A stretch of DNA of 64,000 nucleotides from Betaproteobacteria bacterium (GTDB taxonomy: Bacteria > Pseudomonadota > Gammaproteobacteria > Burkholderiales > Ga0077523), in NCBI GenBank assembly GCA_016713305.1, contig JADJPK010000004.1, positions 186,001 through 250,000 on the forward strand, given 5' to 3'. Positions 45,480 to 55,800 of this stretch are shown here, in pieces; position 1 is the first letter of the stretch, and the number at the start of each line of letters is the position of its first letter. The position numbers were made by a program, and so were the translations under genes. A model generated the notes under the pieces. That model had not been told where the DNA came from and made no database searches. It saw only the letters and a list, made by a program, of their open reading frames with translations.

Positions 45480-46179
45480 GTTCCGTCTGTTTGCCGCAAC
45501 CGCGGACTTGCTCCGCCATTCGCTGGGCGAGCGCTGCATGGCGTGCGAGACGCGCCCCGCGCCCGGCGGACTGTGCGATGGCTGCCGCGGCGACATTCGC
45601 CGGCTGGACACGTCGTGCTGCCCGCGCTGCGCGTTGCCGGGCCCTGCCGGCGTTCTCTGCGGCCGCTGCCAGTCTGCCACACCGCATTACGACGGCGTGA
45701 CGGCAGGAGCGGTCTTCGGCTATCCGCTCGACGCCATGGTCCGGGCCCTCAAGTACTCGGGAGACATCGCCGTGGCCCGCGCGCTGGCGTCGGTCCTGGC
45801 CGACCGGCTGCCGGGCGAGCCGGATCCGGACGCGGTGATCGCGATGCCGCTTTCGGACGCGCGTCAGGCGAGCCGCGGATTCAACCAGTCCTGGGAGATC
45901 GCCCGTCAGCTGCCGCTGCGCTGGTCGAGCCGCCTTCGGCCGGGACTGGACAGGATCGAGGACACGCCCGCGCAGGCCGGATTATCGCTGGAGGAACGCC
46001 GCCGCAACGTGAAGAATGCGTTTCGCGCCAGCGCCGATCTGCGCGGTTGCCGGGTGGCTGTGGTGGACGACGTGATGACGAGCGGCGCGACGCTGGATGC
46101 CGCGGCCCGCGCCCTGAAGGAAGCGGGCGCCGCGGAAGTCAGGGGATGGATCGTGGCCCGCGCACTGCGGGACGGTTGA
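45478..46179 (+). CDS. comF: ComF-family phosphoribosyltransferase
   Basis: The 233-residue protein has two zinc-finger-like cysteine pairs at the N-terminus (CMACETRPAPGGLCDGC and CCPRCALPGPAGVLCGRC) and the C-terminal phosphoribosyl loop VAVVDDVMTSGATLDAAA. ComF/GntX proteins support DNA uptake or use of carbon from DNA. It is divergent from bioC, as in many proteobacteria, and convergent with mshN, with 19 nt between stops. Confidence 0.93.
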   Translation: MFRLFAATADLLRHSLGERCMACETRPAPGGLCDGCRGDIRRLDTSCCPRCALPGPAGVLCGRCQSATPHYDGVTAGAVFGYPLDAMVRALKYSGDIAVARALASVLADRLPGEPDPDAVIAMPLSDARQASRGFNQSWEIARQLPLRWSSRLRPGLDRIEDTPAQAGLSLEERRRNVKNAFRASADLRGCRVAVVDDVMTSGATLDAAARALKEAGAAEVRGWIVARALRDG

Positions 46180-46198
46180 AGGGGTGGGGGCCCGGGGC

Positions 46199-47353
46199 TC
46201 AGCCCGATTTCTTGAGCGCCGCGAGCTGCCGCTCGACGTACTCGCGCACCTCGGGTGTCAGCGCGCCCGAGGCGAGCGCCTGCTGGAACCCGGAACGCGC
46301 ATCGGCCGTGCGGCCCAGTTCGCGCAGCGAGATCGCGCGGCCCATGTGCCAGACCGCGCGCGCCGTGCCCATCGCGATCGCATCGCCGTACTTGTCCACG
46401 GCTTCGGCGTGACGACCCGCCCGCTGGAGCAGCGCAGCGTGGAAGGACAGGTAGTCGCCTCCCGCCGAAGGTGCGGTTTCGTGGCGCTCGAGTGTCGCGA
46501 TGGCGGCATTCAAGTCGCCGCGATCCACCTGGAGCCTTGCCGCCACCATGGCGAACGCAGCGTTTTCCGGATGCTGTTCGAGCCCCTCCAGGACCAGGGC
46601 TTCCGCCGCATCGTTGCGCCGGGATTCGATCAGGAGTCCCAGCAGCGCCTGCCTTGCGGGCAGATGCGAAGGTGACAAGGCAAGCGCTTCCGCGAAACGG
46701 GATTCCGCCTCGCGCACGTGCCCGTTCTGGGCGGCCGCCGCGCCGGCCCGGAATGCCGTGTCCACTCTCTCCGCCACCGTCGGCGGCTTCTGGGTCTTCT
46801 GGATGGCGGGCTCAACTGCGGCGGAATCCGCGGACGGCGCAGCCGTCTGGGGACGGGATTGTGTCGATCTGCCCGGATCCGTTGCTTCCGCCGAGCGGAC
46901 CGGCGCTTCGGACGCGCGGGAAGGAATCGCAGGACCTTTCGATGGGGCACGATCCGGCGGCGGCATCTTCGTCCGCACCGATGCCGGAGCGGCGGTGGAC
47001 TCGCCCCAGAGAGCGACCGGCCGTGGCAACGGCGCGGCAATCGGCTTGGGCACCGGCGCGGCAGCCGTGATGCCGGGCTGCACGGGCGCCGGGATCGGCG
47101 AATCGCCCGGCGCTGCCGGAGCAGCGGAGATCGCCGGCGCATGCGCCGGCAGTCCCGGTGTCTGCCAATGACGCGCGGCGAACGCGCCCGCGGCGGCCAC
47201 GGCCAGCGACGTGACCGAGGCGATGGCAATGACCGATCTGTGCCTCCGGCCAGAACGCGCGACGGCACGCACGTGCACGGGTTGGGGACCGGCCTCGGCC
47301 GGGGTGGCGTTGCGCTCTTCGAGGTCGCGCAGGACCCGGTTGATGACGCTCAT
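46199..47353 (-). CDS. mshN: MSHA biogenesis protein MshN (TPR)
   Basis: The 384-residue protein begins MSVINRVLRDLEERN, the conserved MshN/GspB-like cytoplasmic start. It has a membrane helix at about 40-60, a proline/alanine-rich linker (to about 200) and C-terminal TPR repeats such as RAVWHMGRAISLRELGRTAD. It should link the inner-membrane motor to the secretin. It is the last msh gene, and its ATG overlaps the mshM stop (ATGA). Confidence 0.88.
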   Translation of the reverse strand: MSVINRVLRDLEERNATPAEAGPQPVHVRAVARSGRRHRSVIAIASVTSLAVAAAGAFAARHWQTPGLPAHAPAISAAPAAPGDSPIPAPVQPGITAAAPVPKPIAAPLPRPVALWGESTAAPASVRTKMPPPDRAPSKGPAIPSRASEAPVRSAEATDPGRSTQSRPQTAAPSADSAAVEPAIQKTQKPPTVAERVDTAFRAGAAAAQNGHVREAESRFAEALALSPSHLPARQALLGLLIESRRNDAAEALVLEGLEQHPENAAFAMVAARLQVDRGDLNAAIATLERHETAPSAGGDYLSFHAALLQRAGRHAEAVDKYGDAIAMGTARAVWHMGRAISLRELGRTADARSGFQQALASGALTPEVREYVERQLAALKKSG

Positions 47354-48198
47354 ACGAGCCAGGGGATCAGGACGTGGCGGGCGGAAGCGGTGTCGCGTGC
47401 CGCGGCAAGCACGTGGCGGATCCCCGCGCGATCCTCGCCCTCGGCATACACGAGCAGCAACGCCTTGTGCGCGAGGATGTTCACCAGCCGGGGCACGCCG
47501 CCGGTGGCACGGTGCAGGAACCACAGCGCGAGCGGCGAGAAGATCTGCGGCCCGTTGTATCCGGCCACGCTCATGCGGTGGCGCAGGTAGTGGCGCAGTT
47601 CGTGCCGGGCCAGCGTGTCGATGGAATAGTGAAACGTGATGCGCTGCTTGATCTGCCGGACCTGGGGCTTGTCCAGATTGCGGTCCAGTTCCGGCTGTCC
47701 GAACAGCACCACCTGCAACAGCTTGCGCTTCTCGGTTTCCAGGTTCGAGAGCAGCCGCAGCGTCTCCAAGGTGGCCAGCGGCATCGCCTGCGCTTCGTCG
47801 ATCAGCACGACCACGCGCTTGTCCTGGGCCATCAGCCGGACGAGCGTGTCGTTGAGGCTGCGCAGCAAATGGTGCGGATCGTCGCGCGGCGTCAGCTCGA
47901 GTCCCAGTTCGGTCCCCAGCGCGGCCATCAGTCCGCGAGGCTCGAGGAGCGGATTGGGCAGATAGGCGGTGACGTAGTCGCTGCCCAGCGTGGCGAGCAC
48001 CCGGCGGCACAACAGCGTCTTGCCGGTACCGACGTCTCCGGTGATCTTGATGAAGCCCTCGCCTGCGTCGAGAGCCACCATCAGCACGTTGAGCGCCTCC
48101 TGGTGCGCCTGGCAGTCGTAGACGAAGCTCGTGTCGGGAGTGATCGCGAAGGGCGCCTCCCGCAGTCCGAAGTGCCTTCCGTACATCGCGTCCGTCAT
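47350..48198 (-). CDS. mshM: MSHA biogenesis protein MshM (ExeA-like AAA ATPase)
   Basis: The 282-residue ATPase starts MTDAMYGRHFGLREAPFAIT and has Walker A GDVGTGKTLL, Walker B VVVLIDEAQAM and sensor region LLQVVLFGQPELDRNL, as in ExeA/GspA proteins. It probably helps peptidoglycan passage or secretin assembly. AGGAG lies upstream of the ATG; 40 nt separate it from mshL. Confidence 0.9.
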   Translation of the reverse strand: MTDAMYGRHFGLREAPFAITPDTSFVYDCQAHQEALNVLMVALDAGEGFIKITGDVGTGKTLLCRRVLATLGSDYVTAYLPNPLLEPRGLMAALGTELGLELTPRDDPHHLLRSLNDTLVRLMAQDKRVVVLIDEAQAMPLATLETLRLLSNLETEKRKLLQVVLFGQPELDRNLDKPQVRQIKQRITFHYSIDTLARHELRHYLRHRMSVAGYNGPQIFSPLALWFLHRATGGVPRLVNILAHKALLLVYAEGEDRAGIRHVLAAARDTASARHVLIPWLV

Positions 48199-48238
48199 GG
48201 TGTTGCACTCCTGCAAGTCGTGCAGGACGGAGAAGCGG

Positions 48239-50092
48239 TCAACGCCTCTTGCCGTCCCGCCACATGGATTCGCCGCCCACCCCGTCGGCCGCATCGAAGG
48301 ACTTGAGGCGCTCGCGCAGATCCGTGAGATCGTTCGAGGCGACCGCATCGCCCTGGATGATCGTGGGCTTCAACAGGATCACCAGTTCGCTCTTGCGGGC
48401 GGCGGTGGATGTGGACCGGAACGCGCCCCCGATGAGCGGCGCATTGGCGAGTCCCGGCACACCGGACCGCGTGCGCTGCGTGGTCTCGCGCATCAGACCG
48501 CCGATGGCGACGATGTTGCCGTCGGTGGCGCGCACGATGGTGTCGGTCTCGCTGATGGTGCTGGAAGCCAGGGGCAGGCGGAAATTGCCCGACGTGCCCA
48601 GGTCGATGTTCTTGGTCTTCTCGACCACGTTCGACACCGAGGGATGCACGTGCAGGATGATCTGGTTGTTCTCGTCGATCTGCGGCGTGACGTCCAGGGC
48701 CACGCCGGAGAAGAAGGGCTGCACGACGATGGAGGGCGACTGCGTCGTGCCCCCGGCCGCATTGGTGAGCGTCGTGGTCGTCACGTTGGTGACGAAGAAT
48801 TCGTCGTTGCCGACCTTGAGCACGGCCTTCTGGTTGTTGAGGGCCGCGATCCGCGGACTGGAAAGCACCTGCAGATTGCCCTGTGTCTGCAGGAACGAGA
48901 GCAGCGCCGCGAAATTGCTCGTCTGCAGCGCGAGACCGAACACCGTGCCGGGCACGCCCACGCCCGCCGTGATGGACGAAGGATTGGCCGGGTTGGCGGT
49001 GAGCGCGGAGTTGGCGCTGATGCTGCCGTCGGCGGCTCGCGCCGTGAACGACGAGATCGCGCCGCTGGTGCCCAGCGCCACACCGGGCGAGAGCACGCCG
49101 CCCGCGACCCTCGCATGCTCGCCAAATGCCGACCAGTTGACTCCGGCCTGATAGCCGTCCGACAGTTCCACCTCGATGATCTTCGCCTCCAGCATCACCT
49201 GACGTTCCAGCACCAGGCGCGTGGCGCGCAGGTACGATTCGACCGAGCGGATCTCGGCCGGCATCGCGCGCACGACGATCACGCCCGATTGCGGGCTGAT
49301 CACCACCTGCCTGCCGTTCTCGCTGCCGATGATGGTCTTGAGCGCATCCGAGAGTTCTTTCCAGAAGTCGCTGTCCGTGGTCGTGACGACACGGCTGCCG
49401 ACGACCGCTTGCGACGCGGCCCCTGCCCCGCCGGGCAACGCGCCGGGCGTCGATGGAATGCCGGGTGACGGGCTGCCTCCCGGCATGCCGGGCAGGCCGG
49501 TGCCGGGCAGGCCGGCCGAAGGCGAGACGAAGTCCGAGATGGCGCCGGAGGTCACGCGGACGTCGCTGCGGCCCCGGCGCTGCGTCATCAGATAGTTCAC
49601 CTGGAAGACCCGCGTCTGGATCTCCGCCGGTTGGACGAGGATGCGCGTGCCCTGGATCTGATAGTCGTAGCCGTACAAGGTGCGCACCGTGTCAAGGGCT
49701 TCGGCCACCGTCACGTCCTTGAGCGCGATGGAGATGCTTTCCTTGATGCCCGGATGCACCACCATGCTGTACCGGGTGCCCTGCACCATCGCCATGAGCA
49801 CCTGCGAAGCCGGGGCGTTGGCCACGTTCAGATCGAACCTGGGCTCGGTGGGACGGCCATCCATCTTGGGCATTTCCACGACCACCGGGGGCAGCAAGGC
49901 CTGCGCGACGGCATCGGGCTCCCGGGGCGGCTTGCGGGAAGCGATGCCCTGCTCCAGTTCGCGGTCGATCCGGTCGAGCGTCTTGCCCTGCCTGGGCTGG
50001 AATGCCGTGCAGCCCGTGGCCGCAAGGGCCAGGGCGAGCAGCACGCCGGTGATGCAGGTGCGGAAAGTCGTGGTGACGGGATGTCGGGTCAC
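48239..50092 (-). CDS. mshL: MSHA pilus secretin MshL
   Basis: The 617-residue lipoprotein has the lipobox LAATGC (Cys28), an STN/secretin N-domain (about 70-180), a glycine/proline-rich linker (GLPGTGLPGMPGGSPSPGIP) and a C-terminal secretin barrel with LEAKIIEVELSDGYQAGVNW and GNIVAIGGLMRETTQ. It forms the outer-membrane pore. The start is GTG. The linker is more repetitive than usual. Confidence 0.94.
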   Translation of the reverse strand: MTRHPVTTTFRTCITGVLLALALAATGCTAFQPRQGKTLDRIDRELEQGIASRKPPREPDAVAQALLPPVVVEMPKMDGRPTEPRFDLNVANAPASQVLMAMVQGTRYSMVVHPGIKESISIALKDVTVAEALDTVRTLYGYDYQIQGTRILVQPAEIQTRVFQVNYLMTQRRGRSDVRVTSGAISDFVSPSAGLPGTGLPGMPGGSPSPGIPSTPGALPGGAGAASQAVVGSRVVTTTDSDFWKELSDALKTIIGSENGRQVVISPQSGVIVVRAMPAEIRSVESYLRATRLVLERQVMLEAKIIEVELSDGYQAGVNWSAFGEHARVAGGVLSPGVALGTSGAISSFTARAADGSISANSALTANPANPSSITAGVGVPGTVFGLALQTSNFAALLSFLQTQGNLQVLSSPRIAALNNQKAVLKVGNDEFFVTNVTTTTLTNAAGGTTQSPSIVVQPFFSGVALDVTPQIDENNQIILHVHPSVSNVVEKTKNIDLGTSGNFRLPLASSTISETDTIVRATDGNIVAIGGLMRETTQRTRSGVPGLANAPLIGGAFRSTSTAARKSELVILLKPTIIQGDAVASNDLTDLRERLKSFDAADGVGGESMWRDGKRR

Positions 50093-50129
50093 GGGTGGAA
50101 TGACGACGGTATGAGTGACGGGATTTGGG

Positions 50130-50531
50130 TCACGAGCCGTGAATACGCTTTGTCTTTGTACGCCTTATCGGCGGAACGTCGGCCAACTTGACATCGCGGC
50201 GCTCCACGGGTCCGTACAGCTTCAGATGGAGCGTGCCCTCGGGGCCTGTCAGCGTGACGTCGTCCTCGCCCACGCGGGTGAGCGTGTAGCCGCGCACCGA
50301 ACCGCCCAGGGGAACGAGCGTCCCGCCAATGACCGCGATGCGGCGCCGTTCGCCGACAAGAACCGACTGCAGGACGAGCGGCTGCGGGCCCTCCTTTTCG
50401 GCCGCGGCGCCGGCCGCCACCGCGCCTTCCGGCGGACGGGTGGGATCGGGCAGGGATTGGGCTCGGGCCGCCTGCGTCATCAGGGCCAGCACGAAGGGGC
50501 AAAGCGTGGTCAGCATGGCGCGGCGGTTCAT
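50130..50531 (-). CDS. mshK: MSHA biogenesis protein MshK
   Basis: The 133-residue protein has a signal peptide ending QAARAQ, then LPDPTRPPEG and a PilP-like beta domain (LQSVLVGERRRIAVIGGTLV). This matches MshK, the PilP counterpart that contacts the secretin. The ATG at 50531 overlaps the mshJ stop (ATGA); one 12 nt earlier (50543) is also possible. Confidence 0.85.
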   Translation of the reverse strand: MNRRAMLTTLCPFVLALMTQAARAQSLPDPTRPPEGAVAAGAAAEKEGPQPLVLQSVLVGERRRIAVIGGTLVPLGGSVRGYTLTRVGEDDVTLTGPEGTLHLKLYGPVERRDVKLADVPPIRRTKTKRIHGS

Positions 50532-51202
50532 AACGTCATCCATGTTCGGTCCAGGCCGAGAGTGAAGAGCGTGAGGGTCATCGACACGCGTGGAAAGGCC
50601 GACGCGTCCACCCGTGTCTGGCTCCATACCACGCGCACCGGCATCGCCTGCAGGCGCGAGCAGTAGTCGACGAGCGCCGGATAGGCGCCCTGCACGGTCA
50701 GCTCGATCCCGTGCTTGAAAAGGCCGCCTGCCTCGCCCGCATTCGCATGAGCATCCTTGTCCCCTTTTTCCTGCTCCAGCAACGGCGCGGCGGGAAGCGT
50801 GCGCATGGCGCGCAATTCGATTCCGGGCGAACGCGCGACGAGATCGCGCACCAGCGCAGGCATCCGCTCGGGCGCCACCAGCGACGAACTGCGCGCGCCG
50901 ATGTCGGCTTCGAGCGTGCCGATGAGCCCGTCCAGTTCGTTCACTTTGGCCTTCAGCGCATCATCGGGGTGCTCCCGGCTCCTGGCCTCCAGGGCCACGC
51001 GCTGCTCCTCGAACGCTCCGGCCGTGCTGCTTGCGGAAGCCAGTTCCGTCCGGACCTTGCGCGTCTGCCGCGCGACCGGATCGATGGCACCGGCCCATAC
51101 GACCAGAAAGATGAGCGCCAGCCCGCCAGCGAACACGAGCATCCGTTCGCGATTCGCGAGGCGGTCCAGCCGTGCGGCCAGCTTGTCCCAGAGCACCTTC
51201 AT
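50528..51202 (-). CDS. mshJ: MSHA biogenesis protein MshJ (PilO-like)
   Basis: The 224-residue protein has an N-terminal helix (MLVFAGGLALIFLVVWAGAI), a coiled-coil stretch (about 50-105) and a ferredoxin-like periplasmic end (GIELTVQGAYPALVDYCSRL). It is the PilO counterpart of the alignment complex. Its ATG overlaps a TGA that would be the natural end of the upstream PilN-like frame, supporting this start. Confidence 0.87.
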   Translation of the reverse strand: MKVLWDKLAARLDRLANRERMLVFAGGLALIFLVVWAGAIDPVARQTRKVRTELASASSTAGAFEEQRVALEARSREHPDDALKAKVNELDGLIGTLEADIGARSSSLVAPERMPALVRDLVARSPGIELRAMRTLPAAPLLEQEKGDKDAHANAGEAGGLFKHGIELTVQGAYPALVDYCSRLQAMPVRVVWSQTRVDASAFPRVSMTLTLFTLGLDRTWMTL

Positions 51203-51315
51203 CGGACCGCCGGCGCATCGTCGATGCGCGAAGCCACGCTGAACTCGAGATAGGACGGCCTGGGCGCTGCCGCCTTGCCATCGCCGCCTTGCGTGCTGGC
51301 ATCGGGCGGACGGAA
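51199..51315 (-). pseudogene. In-frame continuation of the PilN-like gene after a premature stop
   Basis: Directly after the TAA at 51316-51318 the same frame stays open for 38 codons, including RPSYLEFSVASRIDDAPAVR, and ends in a TGA that overlaps the mshJ ATG. The conserved-looking strand and the ATGA junction indicate this was the original C-terminus of the gene. One base change (for example GAA to TAA) explains the interruption. Confidence 0.7.
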
Positions 51316-51849
51316 TTACAGCCGGTTGAATCCGCGGCCCTTGAGCGAGGGATCCTGCCCCAGCGCGCCGAGAAATCGGGGCACCAGTTCGGGATCGAGC
51401 GTGCGGCCCTCGATGCGGATGTCCGTGCCGTTTCCGTTCACGGTGACACCGGTCAGCCACAGTCCGCTGGGAACGCTCCGCGCGAGAGCCCGCAGGACCG
51501 CCGCGTGGCCGCCGCCGGCCCCGAAATCGCCACCGTTCAGCCGGTCGGCCACCGCCTGCCGCGACTCGAGCTTCCGGGTGCGCTCCTCGACCTGAGTCAC
51601 CATCTCCGGCGACGGCTTGCGCGCGGCCAGGGCAGAAGACAGGCGCTTCACCTGTTCCTGGACCTCCGTGGACCGGCGCGAGACCTGCCGCTGTTCCGTC
51701 GAGACGCGATGCAGGTCGTAGGATTCCCAGCCGTACCAGGCCAGAAGAAACACCGTGCCGGCAATCCAGCCTGCCGCGACCTGTCCGGAGGGCAGCAGCA
51801 CCTTGGGCTTGCGCAGCGCAGGATCGAAGAGATTGACGTTTCCGTTCAT
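51316..51849 (-). CDS. MSHA biogenesis PilN-like protein, C-terminally truncated by a stop codon
   Basis: The 177-residue product starts MNGNVNLFDPALRKP, with one helix (VAAGWIAGTVFLLAWYGW), a coiled coil (about 55-110) and the start of a PilN-like domain (VPSGLWLTGVTVNGNGTDIR). PilN-type proteins join the ATPase-associated MshI to MshJ. A TAA after FNRL removes the last 38 codons, which remain open downstream to mshJ. It lies 17 nt after mshI. In Vibrio this position is mshI2; I leave the symbol blank because names differ. Confidence 0.82.
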   Translation of the reverse strand: MNGNVNLFDPALRKPKVLLPSGQVAAGWIAGTVFLLAWYGWESYDLHRVSTEQRQVSRRSTEVQEQVKRLSSALAARKPSPEMVTQVEERTRKLESRQAVADRLNGGDFGAGGGHAAVLRALARSVPSGLWLTGVTVNGNGTDIRIEGRTLDPELVPRFLGALGQDPSLKGRGFNRL

Positions 51850-51866
51850 GGCGGTGAAGAGTGCAC

Positions 51867-52799
51867 TCAGAAGTCGCGCAGGGCTGCGCCGAGCAGCCTC
51901 AGGTGCCTGCCCTGGGCCGCGGGATCCCGCAGGAGCGGTGACGATTCGAGTTCCAGCGCCCGCGCGAGATCCAGGATCTCCACGGGCACGTACAGGTTCT
52001 CCGCCAGCGCGAGGCGCAAGGCGTCGACCTCGGCGAAGGGCGCAATCAGCAGCCGCGCCACCTGCAGGCCGCCGTACTGCCGGTCGAAGTGATCCAGCGA
52101 CCGCTGCAGTTCCAGCGCCATGCGGTCGATCAGGCCGGAACGGGTATCGGCGTCGGTGCCCGAAAGCAGCTCGGTGCCCGTCTCGAGCGCGCGGGACAGG
52201 TACAACTGACCGCGGGCCGAAACGGTGAACAGTCCGCCGGTCTCGGTGAACGACACGAGCGCCACGGCACGCTCGCCTTCCTCGTAGAGACTGGCGACGT
52301 TGCGCTGCGCGGTCTCGTGAATGTCGATGACGGCGAGGTCGAGCCTGGCTGCATCGAACAGTTCGATGACGCCCGATATCCTTTCGCTGCGCGCGCTCAC
52401 CGCGAGCACTTGCGGCAGCCGCCCGTGGCTCGACGACGCCTGAGGCAGGGACAGCACGTCGACCGTGGCCTGCTCGGGCGGATAGTCGATGACGTCCTTG
52501 AGCCGCCACCTTACCGCGGTGCGCATTTCTGCTTCCGGCACGTCGGGCGCATCGACCGCGTGAACCTGGTATTCGCCCGGCGCGAGAAGCGCGGACACCT
52601 GCCCGCGGTCGAGCCTGAGCTCCTTGCGCAGCCGCCGCAGCGTTTCCGTGGACGAGCCCTCCGAAGGCGCGTCCAGCAGCGTATCCACGCGGGGGCGCCG
52701 TCCCGCGTCGCGGATGACATGCGCAACCTGGACCCGGCCGCCGGCGAGGGCGATCGCGTAGAGGGAATCTCCGGTCTTCGAACGGCGCGTCGGACGCAC
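51867..52799 (-). CDS. mshI: MSHA biogenesis protein MshI (PilM-like)
   Basis: The 310-residue actin-like protein resembles PilM: GDSLYAIALAGGRVQVAHVI at the start, VDAPDVPEAEMRTAVRWRLK and LDLAVIDIHETAQRNVASLY in the middle. It should bind the N-terminus of the PilN-like protein on the cytoplasmic face. The start is GTG, 60 nt after the mshQ stop. Confidence 0.87.
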   Translation of the reverse strand: MRPTRRSKTGDSLYAIALAGGRVQVAHVIRDAGRRPRVDTLLDAPSEGSSTETLRRLRKELRLDRGQVSALLAPGEYQVHAVDAPDVPEAEMRTAVRWRLKDVIDYPPEQATVDVLSLPQASSSHGRLPQVLAVSARSERISGVIELFDAARLDLAVIDIHETAQRNVASLYEEGERAVALVSFTETGGLFTVSARGQLYLSRALETGTELLSGTDADTRSGLIDRMALELQRSLDHFDRQYGGLQVARLLIAPFAEVDALRLALAENLYVPVEILDLARALELESSPLLRDPAAQGRHLRLLGAALRDF

Positions 52800-52859
52800 G
52801 GCCCACCCAGATGAAATAAGCCAGGAGCATGAAGCTCCTCACATCCGCGTTTACGGCGG

Positions 52860-55800
52860 TCAGTAGCTTTCCCTTAGGAAAATCACGTCCGGCGTGTTGG
52901 TATAGAGGCCGAACACAGCCCGCGCGGCGGGATTGCGGTCGTACGTGGCCGCACCCCAGTTGCCCTGCAACCAGGGCTTGGAAGAGGCCGTGGCCACCGA
53001 GGAGGCACCGGCCGAGCAGGTGTTCCCCGACGCCGAGCTCCCGAGGTTCGCGGTGAGGTCCACGGAGCCCCGCACGTTCGGCTTGCCCAGACGGAGGGTC
53101 GCGCGGCCCGATGAGAAGACGATGCCGTTGGCGCCGGTGGGACTGCCGGAGGTGACGCACGCGGCCAGGGGCGAGCGGAAGTTGGAGAACGAGAACTGCG
53201 TGTTGGTGAGCCGTGTGCAGGCGTCGTCGCGGTTCGTCACGAATCCGCTGCCGTTCCAGTACTCGGCGGTGAGCGGCACGGGAAGATCGATCTGCGGCGC
53301 GCCGAGCGCGCTGCCGATCTTCAGGCGGCCGAACCGGACCTTGGTCGACCCGCCGGAATTGAGCGCGCGGGCAACACACGAACTGCCGCACGAACCGGTG
53401 CCGGAGGCCGTCATGTCCGCCGAAGCGACCTTGGCGCCGTCCGCATCCGTCACGGACACGCCCAGGACGAGACTGTCGTAAGGGCCGTCCGCCGACGCCG
53501 CGCGGCTGAACGTCGCCGAGGTGGAACTGATCGAGTACTGTCCCAGGGTCCAGCTCGCGGACGGCAGTCCGGTGATGCGGCTGCCCAGATCGGTCCCCGC
53601 GTCCGCATTCTCGGCGTGCAGCGTAACGGTGCCCACGGTGTAGGACCCGCTGCGGTAGTTGGTGGTCACTGTGCCGGACGAACTGCGGGCCTCCAGCACG
53701 TACGCAAGGCCGAAAGCCGGCTGGTCCATGTAGGTGAAGCTTCCGGACGAACAGGCGGGCGTGAGACTGCTCGACACGAGGGCGAACTGGCTTGGATAGA
53801 AGCGGCCCACCCGGGTTGGGATGCCCGTCGATGCGTTCACCGCCACGCCGGAAACATCCGCACCGCTGGTGCCCAGATAGCCCGTCGCGGACGCGGTGAG
53901 CCCGATGCTCCCCACTTCGCTGTAGGTGAGATTGGACACCGTCACGCTGCCCCCGCTGTAGCTCGCCGAGCCGATGTCGGTCGACCCGCCCAGCACCCCC
54001 AGTGTGCCGCTCGCGGGCGTGAAGTACGCGGCATCGCTGCTTGCGGCGAGTCCCGTCGGCCAGGCAAATCGTGCCGCAGCGGTGTTGTCGACGAGGTTCG
54101 CTCCGGCATCGGCCGTCCCATCGTTGTTCGCGTCATCGGCCGACTGCCATAGCAGGGCCTTGATCGTGGCCGAGAACGTGCTGCCCGCAGCGGCAAACTT
54201 TGAGCCGGACGTTGCGGTGCCGGCAGGATTCGCCGTCGAGCCGCTGGCGATCCCGGTGATCGCGAAGGCGAACGGCCTCACCGTGATCGTGGAGGAGCTG
54301 CCGTCGATGTTCACGGCATTGGCGAAACTGCGCGTGTCATCCCGCAGATTGAGCGAGAACTTGCCGACGTCCGAGGTCGTGAGGTTGAACGAGGCGACGC
54401 CCGCGGTGAATGTCAGCGAAACATTGGCGGATCCCGGCACGGACGTCCCGAGCGCGGTGCCGTTGTCGATCGCCGGCGCCGTCGCACCCGCAGGGTGGGA
54501 CGCGTTGGCCGTGTACCAGGCCTTCAGGCTCTTCGCCCCTGAATAGTTCGTCGCGACTGCGCAGTTGGGAGTGGCCAGCGAGGTGTCGCGACGGTAGAGC
54601 GTGGCCGTCATGGCGTGCGGACGGCCTGCCACGGCCGTGGTGCTCAAGGCGTCGGTCGTCGACAGGACGAAAGCGTTGTCGCGGAACGAGACCGTGGAGG
54701 AGGTTCCGGTGATGGACGACGTCGTGCTGTCGCGCGCGGTGACCGTGAGATCGTCCGCGCTCTGGTTGGACAGCGTGAGCGTCGCACTTCCCGCGTCGGC
54801 GGCCCTGAACGTGTAGGTCGCAGCGCCATCGTTCGCCGTGCCTGTTTCCGTCACGCTGCCGGAACTGGCTCCGGCCGCCCAGCCGCCGCGGCCGCTGCTC
54901 GTGGAAAGGACGACGGTGCCGGTGTAGTCGGTGGCCCGGCTGCCTGAACCGTCCAGCGCAGTGATTGTCACATTGTGGCCTGTGCAGGTGCTGGCACTGG
55001 CCGAGGCCGTGACCGAAAGCTGCGCGGCGCCGCAGCTCGTGACCTTCCGCGGATTCCCGTCGAGGTCATAGCCGTTGGCCTGAAGCTTGTAGACGAGCGC
55101 GATCTCGTCGGCCGTGGCGGCCCCTTCCCCGACCACGAACTCGTCCAGCGGAGCGCGCCATCCCTGCGCACCGCTGGTATTGACCGAGTCGTACGAGGTC
55201 CCGACGTAGGCGAGCGTACCGCCGTTCACCTTGCGGGCGACCGAATCCACCAGCGCGCCATCGATGTACAGAGACGTCCTGCTGCCTCGCCCCACCAGGG
55301 CCACGTGATGCCAGCCGTCGGAGAGCACACCGAACTTGTAGCTGCCGTCGGTGGTCCCCGAGGTCGTGTACACACCCCAGCGATAGCCGGCATTGTGGTC
55401 CACGTACATCATGTCGCCGCCTCCCGCGATGGCGGACAGGATGTGGTACTGGGAACCGCTCGTATCGAAAGGCGTCTTGAACCAGGTGAGCAGGGTCCAG
55501 TCGCGGGACAGCGTGGCGGACGTGCTCACCCAGTGCGAGTATTTCAGGAGCTCGAGCGCCGAACCGATCACTCCCTCGGCCAGTCCGTTCACGCTGTTCT
55601 TCGGCGTGCCGTGCGACGAACCGATCGAATCCTTGATCTCCCCGGCCGCGCCGGTGTAGCTGCATTCGTCGAAGCGGTACTCGAGTCGCGCGATGAACGC
55701 GGGCTTCAGCGCCACCAGGGCCGCGATGTTGTCCGCTGCCGTGGCGAGCGTCGCGTTCTTGGCTCCCGTCGAGCCCACGACGGTCAGCGCAAGCGAGGAG

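Noticed and set aside
46180..46215. Shared terminator between comF and mshN
   Set aside because: GGGCTCAGCCC is a palindrome with no loop and no T-run; too weak to call.
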